DNA of 64,000 nucleotides. It comes from Bacillota bacterium (lineage in GTDB: Bacteria; Bacillota; Bacilli; Paenibacillales; NBRC-103111). Position numbers and translations under genes: made by a program. The number at the start of each line of letters is the position of its first letter. Position 1 is the stretch's first letter. Location: positions 62,001 through 126,000 of the forward strand of contig JAEWIS010000030.1 of NCBI GenBank assembly GCA_023386955.1, written 5' to 3'. Below are positions 8,150 through 17,150 of this stretch, one piece after another. The notes beneath the pieces are model-generated. The model searched no databases. It saw nothing but the letters and a program-made list of their open reading frames with translations, and had not been told where the DNA came from.

Positions 8150-9727
8150 ATGAAACTGTACAAAAGAAAATCCGCAGCCGTTGCGCTGGCCGCTTCCTTG
8201 GCTGTCACCGCTCTTGCGGGCTGTGCAGGCAAGGGTGACCAAGCAGCAACAGCCAGCCCTGCAGCGTCTGCAGGTGCCAGCGCTGCCGCACAGCAGGCCA
8301 CGGTCAAACCGGGAATTGACACGTCCAAAAAGGTGGAGCTCCAGTTTTACATGCTGGGCAGTGCCCCCAAGGACCTGTCGGTGATTGAGGCAGAGGTGAA
8401 TAAGCTGGCCCTGGCGGATTTGAATGCCACGGTCAAGTTTAATTACACCACCTGGACTGACTGGCAGCAGAAATATAAGCTGCTTCTCTCCTCCGGGCAG
8501 GATGCGGATCTGATCTACACGACTGAGTGGGCGGAGTTCCAGGCGTATGCCAAAAGCGGGGCGTTTATGGACATCGGCGACCTCCTGCCTAAGGCAGCGC
8601 CCAAGCTCTATTCCTTCGTACCCAAGGACATGTGGGAGGCCGTGAAGATCAACGGCAAAATCTATACGGTGCCGTCCACCTACAAGGAATATGTCACCGG
8701 AGGTTTTGTATGGCGGGAGGACCTGCGGAAGAAATACAATCTGCCGAAGCCGACGGATATGAAGACCTTCGAGGCCTATCTGGACGGCATCAAGAAGAAT
8801 GAGCCCACCATGACCCCGCTTACGGCCAACGCCGCCATTGATGGGGTGATTAACGGCTTCCGTGAATTCCGCGGTTGGGTAGGTGCTGTTCCATACGGAT
8901 TGGGCATCCAGTATAACAAGCCCAACGATGTTTATTCCTATTGGGAGTCGGAAGAGTTCAAGCAGGATATGCTGACCATGAAGAGCTGGGCGGATAAGGG
9001 CTACTTCCCGAAGAATGTGCTGAATATCAAGGACGCCACCACGGATCTTTTGGTGAACGGCAAAACCGCAGCCATTATCGGAGACAATCCCACACGCTAC
9101 AATGACAGCCAGCAAAAAATCAAATCCGCCCATCCGGATTGGGACTTGGGCTACTCTCCCTACGGGTTGTCCAATGGCTTTGCCACGCCGGTGCATCCTA
9201 TCCACAACGGCTATGCCGTCCCGAAGAGCAGCAAAAATGCCGAGCGGGCTTTGGCCTTCTATGAGAAGCTGGTCACCGACAAGCGCTATAACTGGCTGAC
9301 CCAATACGGGATTGAGGGCAAAAATTTTGCAGTGGAAAACGGCTATTATAAAATGCTGGGCGACAAAAACTCCAACGGCTTCCCCCGGGAATCCATGAAC
9401 GGCTGGGCCTGGCGGAATCCGGAGATTATGCTGTTTGATCCGGGTTATGACACAGTGAAGCAGATTTTCGCCGAGCTGGATAAGATTCAGAAGCCGGATA
9501 TATTCCTGGGTTTCGCCGAGGATTACAGCGGATACCAGGCGGAGCGGGCAGCGCTGGAGCAGGTGGTGAAGCAGTATCTGTTCCCGCTCTATGCAGGCCA
9601 GATCGCCAATGTAGACGAGGGCATCAAAACCTTCCTGGGCAAGGCCAAAACCGCAGGTTTGGAAAAGGTGCAGTCGGAGTACAAAAAGCAGTGGCTGGCG
9701 TATACCGCCGAGAAGAGTATCAAGTGA
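8150..9727 (+). CDS. Extracellular solute-binding lipoprotein (importer 1), LipO-like
   Basis: A 525-residue substrate-binding lipoprotein. A basic N-terminus and hydrophobic stretch end in the lipobox LAGC (Cys25), followed by an Ala/Ser-rich tether to ~residue 55. The rest is a type 1 extracellular solute-binding fold of the long (>500 residue) LipO class that pairs with LplB/YtcP permeases. The ATG at 8150 follows GGGAGG. It closes the importer 1 operon and is followed by a strong terminator. It should capture oligosaccharides on the outer face of the membrane; the specific ligand cannot be read from the sequence. Confidence 0.93.
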   Translation: MKLYKRKSAAVALAASLAVTALAGCAGKGDQAATASPAASAGASAAAQQATVKPGIDTSKKVELQFYMLGSAPKDLSVIEAEVNKLALADLNATVKFNYTTWTDWQQKYKLLLSSGQDADLIYTTEWAEFQAYAKSGAFMDIGDLLPKAAPKLYSFVPKDMWEAVKINGKIYTVPSTYKEYVTGGFVWREDLRKKYNLPKPTDMKTFEAYLDGIKKNEPTMTPLTANAAIDGVINGFREFRGWVGAVPYGLGIQYNKPNDVYSYWESEEFKQDMLTMKSWADKGYFPKNVLNIKDATTDLLVNGKTAAIIGDNPTRYNDSQQKIKSAHPDWDLGYSPYGLSNGFATPVHPIHNGYAVPKSSKNAERALAFYEKLVTDKRYNWLTQYGIEGKNFAVENGYYKMLGDKNSNGFPRESMNGWAWRNPEIMLFDPGYDTVKQIFAELDKIQKPDIFLGFAEDYSGYQAERAALEQVVKQYLFPLYAGQIANVDEGIKTFLGKAKTAGLEKVQSEYKKQWLAYTAEKSIK

Positions 9728-9737
9728 CACCATGAGG

Positions 9738-9776
9738 AAAGTGCCGGGTAGAGGATGTGTGCCCGGCACTTTTTTT
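9738..9776 (+). terminator. Intrinsic terminator of the importer 1 operon
   Basis: AAAGTGCCGGG (9738-9748) pairs perfectly with CCCGGCACTTT (9762-9772), followed by more T residues. It lies 10 bases after the binding-protein stop and separates the importer from the secreted GH43 gene. Confidence 0.9.
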
Positions 9777-9827
9777 CATCAGGATAACGATCTACTATAG
9801 CTTTACATTCGAAAGGAGAGATCATTG

Positions 9828-11249
9828 ATGAAAGGTTGGGTAAGGCTTCTTCTTGTTTGTGCACTGCTTGCATGTTTTCTTTCGGTTGGTCTGAAGCCTG
9901 CTGAAGCGGCTCCCCAGACGGTGGCTAACGGCGCTGCCTGGAAGGATGTGACCAACGGCTCCATTCAGGCCCACGGCGGTTCGATCCTGCAGGTGGGGTC
10001 TACGTATTACTGGTATGGGGAGGATAAAATACACAACAGCGCCAACTTTAAAGCGGTATGTGTCTACTCCTCCACGGATCTGAAAAATTGGACGTGGCGC
10101 AGCTATGTTCTGAAAACCACCTCTGATCCCGAGCTGGAGTACGCCAAAATCGAACGCCCCAAGGTTATTTATAACGAAGCCACAGGCCAATATGTGATGT
10201 GGGCGCATTATGAGGACGGCGCGGGGTATACGCTGGCAAGGGTTGCCGTGGCCACCTCGTCCACACCGGTGGGGCCATTTACGTACCGGGGAAGCTTTCA
10301 GCCAAATGGAAACGCTTCCAGGGACATGACCATTTTTAAGGACACTGACGGGAAGGCCTATCTCTTCTCCTCCTCCGACAATAACTATAACCTCCGCTTA
10401 TACAGGCTGACCTCCGATTATCTGGGCATCGACTCCGAGCTGAACATGATCTACGAAGGGGACCACCGGGAAGCGCCGGCTGTTGTGAAGAAGGGTTCAA
10501 CCTATTACCTGATCACCTCCGGAGCCACCGGCTGGTATCCCAACCAGGCCATGTATTCCACTGCAAGCAACATCAACGGGCCCTGGTCGGAGCTGAAGCC
10601 CATCGGCAATTCCTCCGCCTTTTATTCGCAGCCCGCCTTCATCTTCACGGTTCAAGGGACCGGCACCACCTCGTATCTGTATGCCGGGGACCGCTGGAAA
10701 TCCGGTGCTTTGGGGGATTCCCGGTATGTGTGGCTGCCTCTAACGCTGAACGGAACCACCGCTTCCATGGATTATTATGACACCGTCAGCCTTGATGCGG
10801 CCACTGGAGCGGTAACCGGTGTGCCCAATGGCACGCTGCTGTCCCAAGGGAAAACCGCAACGGCCCAATCTGCGGCGGCAAACAATCCGGCCGGGTATGC
10901 CAATGACGGGAACTACCAAACGGAATGGACCGGCACCGGGGCGACGTGGCCCCACTGGTGGAAGGTGGATCTTGGAGCTGCCAAAACGGTCAAGAATGTG
11001 CAGATTTCCTGGTGGATGATGAAGGGCTCTGAAGGGTACTACCAATACAAAATTGAAACCAGCTCGGATAACGTCAATTGGACGGTCGCTCTGGACCGCA
11101 CCAATAACACCACCTACGGCTTCACATCCGATACGTTATCGGTTTCGGCCCGGTACGTGCGGATCAATATGGTCAAAGCGGTGCTTCATAATAATCCTAA
11201 CAACTGGTATACACCCAGGCTGTGGGAGGTCAAGATTTACGGCAATTAA
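9828..11249 (+). CDS. Secreted GH43 exo-beta-1,3-galactanase-like enzyme with C-terminal F5/8 type C (CBM32-like) module
   Basis: A 473-residue secreted protein. Residues 1-27 form a signal peptide ending AEA|AP. Residues ~35-330 are a five-bladed propeller opening with QAHGGSILQVGSTYYWYGED, the hallmark of GH43 subfamily 24. Glu109 (in ERPKVIYN), Glu215 (in HREAPAV) and Gln268 (in SQPA) match in order and spacing the Glu/Glu/Gln set I recall from the fungal exo-beta-1,3-galactanase of this subfamily, which lacks the usual Asp base. Residues ~336-473 are a discoidin-like module. The ATG at 9828 follows AAGGAG; the TTG just before is too close to it. It would release galactose or decorated galactose from type II arabinogalactan. 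Confidence 0.85.
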   Translation: MKGWVRLLLVCALLACFLSVGLKPAEAAPQTVANGAAWKDVTNGSIQAHGGSILQVGSTYYWYGEDKIHNSANFKAVCVYSSTDLKNWTWRSYVLKTTSDPELEYAKIERPKVIYNEATGQYVMWAHYEDGAGYTLARVAVATSSTPVGPFTYRGSFQPNGNASRDMTIFKDTDGKAYLFSSSDNNYNLRLYRLTSDYLGIDSELNMIYEGDHREAPAVVKKGSTYYLITSGATGWYPNQAMYSTASNINGPWSELKPIGNSSAFYSQPAFIFTVQGTGTTSYLYAGDRWKSGALGDSRYVWLPLTLNGTTASMDYYDTVSLDAATGAVTGVPNGTLLSQGKTATAQSAAANNPAGYANDGNYQTEWTGTGATWPHWWKVDLGAAKTVKNVQISWWMMKGSEGYYQYKIETSSDNVNWTVALDRTNNTTYGFTSDTLSVSARYVRINMVKAVLHNNPNNWYTPRLWEVKIYGN

Positions 11250-11281
11250 CCGAAGCCTATTGAATGATTTTCCTCCAATCA

Positions 11282-11290
11282 TGCTATAAT
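11282..11290 (+). promoter_or_regulatory. Extended -10 promoter of the LacI regulator gene
   Basis: TGCTATAAT (TGn plus consensus TATAAT) lies 42 bases before the LacI-family ATG. The best -35-like word, TTGAAT, stands 19 bases upstream, longer than usual, which an extended -10 can compensate. Confidence 0.6.
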
Positions 11291-11331
11291 CGGACATACG
11301 AGGAATTTTGGATACGAGAGGGAATTCATTC

Positions 11332-12369
11332 ATGAAGCAAATAACCGTCTACGATATCGCCCACGAGGCCCGGGTTTCGGTTGCGACCGTTTCCCGGGTT
11401 TTGAACGGCACCGCTCCGGTTAAGGCCAGCACGCGGGAGAGGGTCCTGGAGGTAATCCATAAACACCAGTTCCAGCCCAACGCCCTGGCAAGGAGCTTGA
11501 TCAAGAAGGAAAGCGGCATGATCGGCATGATTATGCCCGACATTGGGAATCCTTTCTTTCCGGAGGTATTTCTTGGTGCGGAGAAGGAGGCGCGGGCAAG
11601 GGGGTACGCCATTTTCCTGTGCAACACTATGGGGGAGCAGGAGAAGGAATCGGAATACCTGACTCTGCTGCAGGAAAAACGGGTGGACGGCATTGTTTTT
11701 CTCGGCGGGCGGATTAATCAGGTGCGCCCCAAGGCGGAGCTGGCCCGGGAGCTGGCGGATTGCGCCGCCCGGCTTCCGGTGGTGCTGGTCAATGGGAATA
11801 TGGCGCGGGTATCTCTGCCCCGGGTCATCACGGATGAAGCCGCAGGCTTCCGGCTGGCAGCGCAGCACCTGATTGATCTGGGACACCATGAGCTCCGTTT
11901 CATCGGGGGTGAAGGCTCCGTGACGGCTACCGTCCAGAAGGTGCAGGCCTTAAAGGCAGTGATGGAGGAGAACAGTTTGCCGTTCCAACCGGATACGGTT
12001 CTCTATGGAGGCTTTTCCATTGCGTGCGGCCGGAGCTTAATGCAGACGGTGCTGTTGGAAGAAAAGCGGCCTACGGCGGTCATGTGTGTAAATGACAGTG
12101 TGGCGGTTGGTGCGGTGAAGGCGGCCTTGGAGGCGGGCGTGGACATTCCCGGAGAACTGTCGGTTACCGGCTTCGACGATACGCTCCTGGCCACCTCCAT
12201 TACGCCTGAATTAACTACGGTGTCGCAAAATTCCCATGCGCTGGGTGAGCAGGCGGTGCAGCTTCTCCATCAGATGATAAGCGGAGAGAAGGGCAGGAAG
12301 CTGACGGTCCTGGAGCCGCAGCTGATCTGCCGGCAGACCACAGGCCCTGTGAGGGTACCCGGAATTTGA
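11332..12369 (+). CDS. LacI family transcriptional repressor
   Basis: A 345-residue regulator. Residues ~4-50 form the LacI helix-turn-helix and hinge (VYDIAHEARVSVATVSRVLN, then FQPNALARSLI). Residues ~60-340 are a periplasmic-binding-protein-like effector domain (GMIGMIMPDIGNPFFPEV, MCVNDSVAVGAVKAAL, SVTGFDDTLLA). The ATG at 11332 follows GAGAGGGA at eight bases; an in-frame TTG eight codons upstream lacks a site. A 28-base palindrome lies between it and the GH42 gene, and one half recurs before the GH88 gene, so those two genes are its likely targets. It probably releases DNA on binding a galactose- or uronate-containing sugar; the ligand is inferred only from the targets. Confidence 0.92.
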   Translation: MKQITVYDIAHEARVSVATVSRVLNGTAPVKASTRERVLEVIHKHQFQPNALARSLIKKESGMIGMIMPDIGNPFFPEVFLGAEKEARARGYAIFLCNTMGEQEKESEYLTLLQEKRVDGIVFLGGRINQVRPKAELARELADCAARLPVVLVNGNMARVSLPRVITDEAAGFRLAAQHLIDLGHHELRFIGGEGSVTATVQKVQALKAVMEENSLPFQPDTVLYGGFSIACGRSLMQTVLLEEKRPTAVMCVNDSVAVGAVKAALEAGVDIPGELSVTGFDDTLLATSITPELTTVSQNSHALGEQAVQLLHQMISGEKGRKLTVLEPQLICRQTTGPVRVPGI

Positions 12370-12445
12370 GGATTGACCGATGTGAGGACCTGCTTTAAGA
12401 TGAGGGGAGAAGAAGGCGCTTTGGCGGAGCTTCTCTGTACATGAG

Positions 12446-12473
12446 TGAAACCCATTTCATGAAATGGGTTTCA
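12446..12473. promoter_or_regulatory. 28-base perfect palindrome upstream of GH42, probable LacI-family operator
   Basis: TGAAACCCATTTCA (12446-12459) is followed directly by its exact reverse complement TGAAATGGGTTTCA (12460-12473). Each half is itself a TGAAA-N4-TTTCA pseudo-palindrome of the LacI/GalR operator type. There is no T tract, which argues against a terminator. ATGAAATGGGTTTCA recurs exactly upstream of the GH88 gene. Confidence 0.75.
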
Positions 12474-12530
12474 GTAAGCGGCCGTCAACACATACCCGTA
12501 ACTACATGACACCGAACGGAGGATGTTCCC

Positions 12531-14546
12531 GTGATCAATTCCAAGCTACCGTCCATCTGGTATGGCGGCGACTACAATCCCGATCAATGGCCGGAGGAAA
12601 TCTGGCATGAGGATATGCGGCTGTTTAAGGAGGCGGGCATTAATATTGTGACCCTGCCGGTGTTCAGCTGGGCGAAGCTGCAGCCCGACGAAACCACTTA
12701 TTCCTTTGAGTGGCTGGATAAAATTCTGGATCTTGTTGCGGAAAACGGCATCTATGCCTGTTTGGCTACCTCCACCGCCGCCCAGCCCGCCTGGATGTCG
12801 CGGCAGTATCCCGAGGTGCTGCCGGTGGATGTGGACGGGCGGAGGCGGACACACGGCTCCCGGGTGAATTTTTGCCCCAACAGCGGGGTGTACCGCCGTT
12901 TTTCGGTGGAGCTGGCCCGGCGGATGGCGCTCCGCTACAAGGAGCACCCGGCACTGCTGATCTGGCACGTGGCCAATGAATACGGACCGCATTGTTATTG
13001 TGAGCAGTGTGCGGCTGCGTTCCGGGAATGGCTGAAGGCGCGCTACGGGACGGTGGAGGAGCTGAACAACCGCTGGAATATGAGCTTCTGGGGCCACACC
13101 GTGTATGATTGGGAGGAGATTGTGCCGCCGTCCAATCTGAACGGAGACAACCGGTGCTTCCAGGGGATGATGCTGGATTACAAGCGGTTTATGTCGGATT
13201 CCATCCTGGCTTGTTACCAGGCGGAGTATGATGCCATTAAGGCGGTTACGCCGGATATTCCCATTACCACGAATATTTGGGGGTTGTTTAACGGGCTGGA
13301 TCTGAAGAAGTGGGGCGAGCGGATGGATGTGGTCTCCTGGGACAGCTATCCGCAGATGAATGAGCCTATGACCAATGTGGCCATGCGCCATGATTATATG
13401 CGGGGCTTGAAGGACGGCAAGCCCTTTATGCTGATGGAGCAAACCCCCAGCCAGCAGAACTGGCAGCCGTACAACAGCCTGAAGCGGCCGGGTGTGATGC
13501 GGCTGTGGAGCTATCAGGCGGTAGCCCACGGAGCGGATACCGTTATGTTCTTCCAGCTGCGCCGGTCCTTCGGCGCCTGCGAGAAATATCATGGGGCGGT
13601 CATCGAGCATGTGGGCCATGGCAATACCCGGGTATTCCGGGAATGCGCACAGCTGGGACGGGAGCTGGAGGCGCTTGGAGATACGTTTCTTGATGCGGTG
13701 GTGGAGAATCAGGTGGCCTTGCTGTTCGACATTGACACGTGGAATGCGGTCGAGATCACCAGCGGCCCCAGTGTGGATCTGGATTATCTGAAGCAGGCCC
13801 AGAAATATTACAAGGCTTTTTATGATGCCCATATCGGCGTGGATGTAATTAGCCCCTTGTCGGATTTCTCCAAGTACAAGCTGGTCATCGCGCCGGTAAT
13901 GTATATGATGAAGCCGGGGGTGGCCGAGAGGCTGGAGGCCTTTGTTCAGAACGGCGGCACCTTTGTTACTACCTTCTTTAGCGGCATCGTCGACGAAAAC
14001 GACCGGGTGAAGCTGGGTGGTTATCCAGGTGAGCTGCGGAAGCTGCTGGGCATCTGGGTGGAGGAGATCGACAGCCTGCTGCCGGAGATGAAAAACCGGA
14101 TGGTACTGCAGGGCGGCTTCGGCCAGGTGCAGGGCGAATATGAATGCGGCCTGCTGTGTGATCTCCTTCATCTGGAGGGAGCGCAAGCCCTGGCGGTGTA
14201 TGGGGAGGATTTCTACGCGGGAATGCCGGCGCTGACGGTCAATGAGTTTGGCGCAGGCAAAGCTTATTATGTGGCGGCGGACGCGGAGGACAGGATGATC
14301 GCCGACCTCTGCCGGACCTTGTGCACACAAGCCGGTGTCACTGCCCCGTTCGGCGCGGATACGGGTGTCGAGCTGGTGCAGCGGAAGAAGGACGGGGCCG
14401 TGTTCACCTTTGTGCTGAACCATAATCCTGCTGCTGCTTCCATCCATCTGGGCGGGCTGGCGGCGGAGGATCTGTTAACCGGCAGCAGGGTGACCGGGAC
14501 AGTGGAGGTAAACGGGTACGGTGTGATGATACTGAGGCACGAATAG
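12531..14546 (+). CDS. Glycoside hydrolase family 42 beta-galactosidase
   Basis: A 671-residue cytoplasmic enzyme with no signal peptide. The barrel opens with IWYGGDYNPDQWPEE, a GH42 signature. HVANEYG gives the acid/base at Glu150, and LMEQTPSQQNW gives the nucleophile at Glu303. CYCEQC around residue 160 and an earlier Cys (NFCPNSG) fit the zinc site of thermostable GH42 trimers. The middle trimerisation domain and C-terminal beta domain are present, so it is full length. The start is a GTG at 12531, eight bases after GGAGG. It follows the LacI gene by 161 bases, with the palindromic operator between. It should cleave terminal beta-galactose from imported galacto-oligosaccharides. Confidence 0.95.
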   Translation: MINSKLPSIWYGGDYNPDQWPEEIWHEDMRLFKEAGINIVTLPVFSWAKLQPDETTYSFEWLDKILDLVAENGIYACLATSTAAQPAWMSRQYPEVLPVDVDGRRRTHGSRVNFCPNSGVYRRFSVELARRMALRYKEHPALLIWHVANEYGPHCYCEQCAAAFREWLKARYGTVEELNNRWNMSFWGHTVYDWEEIVPPSNLNGDNRCFQGMMLDYKRFMSDSILACYQAEYDAIKAVTPDIPITTNIWGLFNGLDLKKWGERMDVVSWDSYPQMNEPMTNVAMRHDYMRGLKDGKPFMLMEQTPSQQNWQPYNSLKRPGVMRLWSYQAVAHGADTVMFFQLRRSFGACEKYHGAVIEHVGHGNTRVFRECAQLGRELEALGDTFLDAVVENQVALLFDIDTWNAVEITSGPSVDLDYLKQAQKYYKAFYDAHIGVDVISPLSDFSKYKLVIAPVMYMMKPGVAERLEAFVQNGGTFVTTFFSGIVDENDRVKLGGYPGELRKLLGIWVEEIDSLLPEMKNRMVLQGGFGQVQGEYECGLLCDLLHLEGAQALAVYGEDFYAGMPALTVNEFGAGKAYYVAADAEDRMIADLCRTLCTQAGVTAPFGADTGVELVQRKKDGAVFTFVLNHNPAAASIHLGGLAAEDLLTGSRVTGTVEVNGYGVMILRHE

Positions 14547-14610
14547 AGGGGGAACTCCGCGAGTACCAAAGTGTTGTTCGTAGCACGAATGCGGTTGAAG
14601 TGTAGGGTGT

Positions 14611-14847
14611 AACGGACCGTGGTTCCGCTATTTCGCAAGCTAGCCTTGGTTTTTCTGCTGAACGGACCGTAGGGACCTTATTGTGCGGATAAGAGGGTGT
14701 AAGTGGGCAGAATGAGCGGAATAGCGGATTGTGGGTCCGTAAAAATCTCAAAACCCTGTTTTTTCGGCAAATAGGGTATCCTCAGTCCGTTAGGATCAAG
14801 GATCTCCTTGCCGCTGGCCTGAGAACCAGCCTCCTCAGTCCGTTAGG
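14611..14847. repeat. Two paired intergenic repeat elements (about 50-base period) in a 440-base gap
   Basis: The gap 14547-14990 holds no gene. AACGGACCGT occurs at 14611 and 14661 (50 apart). CTCAGTCCGTTAGG occurs at 14781 and 14834 (53 apart). A related GTCCGTAA lies near 14734. The paired geometry matches elements at 24.3, 26.1 and 63.2 kb. Confidence 0.75.
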
Positions 14848-14924
14848 TTCAGCGGTGGGGTATGCGCCATCCTCAGCAGCAGCCAACTTTTCACTACCTA
14901 ACGAACCAACCGTTACCGGCAAAC

Positions 14925-14961
14925 AAAACCCGCCAGGGAAGCTTACTCCCTGGCGGGTTTT
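14925..14961. terminator. Intrinsic terminator, probably bidirectional
   Basis: AAAACCCGCCAGGGA pairs with TCCCTGGCGGGTTTT around a short loop. A flanking A run on one side and T run on the other let it work for the minus-strand DUF2264 gene (stop at 14991) and for plus-strand transcription from GH42. Confidence 0.85.
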
Positions 14962-14990
14962 CTATGCTTTTTACGCTATGGAGGGCGGTG

Positions 14991-16928
14991 CTACGCGTCC
15001 AACCTCACCCGGAACGCCGGCTCGATTGTACCGCCTGCACCGGTATAAACCTGCAGTTCACCGTCCACCACCTGCGCTCTTGGCGCAGCAGCCCAAGCTC
15101 CGGCACCGTAGCCTTTTGCGCCGAAGGCTTCGCCGTATACGGCCACGGCCAGCCATGCAGTGGCTCCAGCTTCTATATGGGTGCGAACCGTGGGGATCAC
15201 GGTCCGGCTCACCATGATGTTGGTGTTGGCCTGCGGCGTCAACAGCTCCGCCTGCCCGCTCCCGTAGAGCAGCTTCACGCCGCTGGCGCCTCTGCCGTAG
15301 GCAGCATAGGTGGCGTTCCCGCTGCTCTCCGCCTCCTGCGGCGGCACCGTGCTGTACGGCCGCGCCGGTTCACCGGTGTCGCTTGGCAGCCAACCACCGG
15401 AGCCCGGCCCTTCGATGCCCAGGGCGAAGCCGCCTTCCGCACCGTCCAGCACCCGGCCGGTGGCGATGCGGTGGACCCGCACATGCCACGGAAGGCCGGG
15501 AATGATCCAGGTGCGAACCTCCACATCCGCCCACGGCTTCCAGCGGGTATAGATGAGCCCCTCGTCCACGCGGGTCTCCTCGCAGCGCCGTTTCACCCGG
15601 TACAGATTATCTCCTTCGGCCAAGGCCAGCATGGAGTCAAAGGCGCCTTGAGCCAACCCCCATTCCGCCCGGGGTACGCTGAACCCGAAAAAGGTGGAGT
15701 AGGCGAATTTTTCATATTTCGCGGAGGTATGGGTATGCTCATTAGACGAGGTATGCCCGGAATTGAAGGCTGTTACATGCGGCACCTCCGCCTGGCGGCA
15801 AAGCACCAAATGGGGGGCCTTCTGCACAACCGACGCCTCCAACAGGGGCATTGCTTCCTCCTCCGCAGTCCAGAAGGGATGATCATCCGGGAGCGCCAGC
15901 ACCAGGAAGCTTTTCATGGCCCAATAGGGTGACCCGGGAGAATTGTAGTTTTCGCCCATCACCAGGTTGGGATACGTATAGCCGATGGTCAGCAGGCCGT
16001 CAGGGGTGAAAATCGGCTGGGCAAACCACCAGCGCAGATGCCGCAGAACAAGCCCTTTTATCACACCGATGGAATAAGGGGTATCCAAACCGGTGAAGGC
16101 CATCACACACCAGAAGGCGGCTTGGGAGAAGCGGTAGGTCAGGCTGCGTCCGTAGGGGAGTGCACTTCCGTCCTCGGCAAACCAGTGGATGAACTGCCCG
16201 GCAAATTGCACGGCCCGTTCCTTGTACAGCGCAGAGCGGACCGGATCCTCCTCCGCCATAAAGCTCGCATACAGCAATCCGTAATAATGGATGGCAAAAG
16301 GTACATAATAATCACTGTGAGCCTGACCCTTCAAGCCGTCGGCATACCAGCCGTCCTCCATATAGAAAGGTTCGATAGCATCCAGGGTCTCTTCCGTCAG
16401 TGCTTTGTCATAAGGCAGGCCTGCCTTGCGGAAGCCCATCTGTACCATCACCCGGAACAGGAGCCAGTTGCAGTCCCACAGCTTATGGTTATTGATAGGG
16501 GCCAGCCAGGCGGTCAGTTGCTCCAGGCCATCCCGGCCTAGGCCCTCCACCAGCTTCTCGGGCGCCAGGGCAAGAGCCAGGCCGAAGGCAGCCATTTCCA
16601 CACTGCGCTGGTCGTAATCGCCTGCCGTTCCCCAATATTCTTCGTGTGCCGGGTTGGTGCCGTTTTTGATGCCTTCCATATACATATCCCACAGCGGGCT
16701 GTCGCCACCCCCGGTTACAAGCGGGACAAGCCCCCACAGGATCCGGGAAAAGCCTTCCATCGCGGCAACCTTGCCGCTGTAGCTGGTGCCGGTACTGCCA
16801 ATGGTGAAGCCGGCCCGTCCGGAGGAATAATAAGGCATAAGCGGATCCGTGAGCTGCCGGAAGGCTTGCTGCAGATCGGATTTTGTCTGAAGCGGATTTT
16901 GCCGGATAGGCAAAGGAAACGGGTTCAT
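14991..16928 (-). CDS. DUF2264 family protein, probable uronic-acid or cell-wall glycosidase
   Basis: A 645-residue cytoplasmic protein. Residues ~10-370 carry the DUF2264 signature (FSRILWGLVPLV, GDYDQRSVEMAAFGLAL, NHKLWDCNWLLFRVM, DGWYADGLKGQAHSDYYVPF), forming an alpha/alpha toroid. Residues ~380-640 are a beta-rich C-terminal domain. DUF2264 genes frequently sit in plant-polysaccharide loci. I recall that GH154 beta-glucuronidases may correspond to this fold, but that mapping must be checked. The ATG at 16928 has GGAGG 13 bases upstream, a rather long spacing. It diverges from the importer 2 permeases, with ~220 bases for both promoters, so it may act on what that importer brings in. Confidence 0.85.
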   Translation of the reverse strand: MNPFPLPIRQNPLQTKSDLQQAFRQLTDPLMPYYSSGRAGFTIGSTGTSYSGKVAAMEGFSRILWGLVPLVTGGGDSPLWDMYMEGIKNGTNPAHEEYWGTAGDYDQRSVEMAAFGLALALAPEKLVEGLGRDGLEQLTAWLAPINNHKLWDCNWLLFRVMVQMGFRKAGLPYDKALTEETLDAIEPFYMEDGWYADGLKGQAHSDYYVPFAIHYYGLLYASFMAEEDPVRSALYKERAVQFAGQFIHWFAEDGSALPYGRSLTYRFSQAAFWCVMAFTGLDTPYSIGVIKGLVLRHLRWWFAQPIFTPDGLLTIGYTYPNLVMGENYNSPGSPYWAMKSFLVLALPDDHPFWTAEEEAMPLLEASVVQKAPHLVLCRQAEVPHVTAFNSGHTSSNEHTHTSAKYEKFAYSTFFGFSVPRAEWGLAQGAFDSMLALAEGDNLYRVKRRCEETRVDEGLIYTRWKPWADVEVRTWIIPGLPWHVRVHRIATGRVLDGAEGGFALGIEGPGSGGWLPSDTGEPARPYSTVPPQEAESSGNATYAAYGRGASGVKLLYGSGQAELLTPQANTNIMVSRTVIPTVRTHIEAGATAWLAVAVYGEAFGAKGYGAGAWAAAPRAQVVDGELQVYTGAGGTIEPAFRVRLDA

Positions 16929-17150
16929 GGGTTATGGGAAGCCTCCATTCAAATGGAAAAATGGGAATCGTCAGCCTGCATTCATTATACGACAATCTGT
17001 CTGGAGGACATACAGCCTTCCCGCAAGATGTCAAAATTGAAGTGCAAAATATCAAAATAGCGTTATCCGGCCGTTTCCGATATTCATTATAATTCAAGCA
17101 TCGAGAATAAACGAAAGAGCAGAAAACCAATGCGAGAGGTGAACGCGAAC

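Noticed and set aside
8114..9769. A 551-codon open frame antisense to the importer 1 lipoprotein
   Set aside because: A by-product of GC-biased third positions in the real gene; it also crosses the strong terminator at 9738-9776.
12446..12473. The GH42 palindrome as a terminator of the LacI gene
   Set aside because: No T tract follows, and one half recurs at the GH88 promoter, which fits an operator better.
12546..14447. A 633-codon open frame antisense to GH42
   Set aside because: It mirrors the GH42 codons in the opposite strand, has no ribosome site and reads as low-complexity His/Gln/Leu-rich sequence with no recognisable domain.
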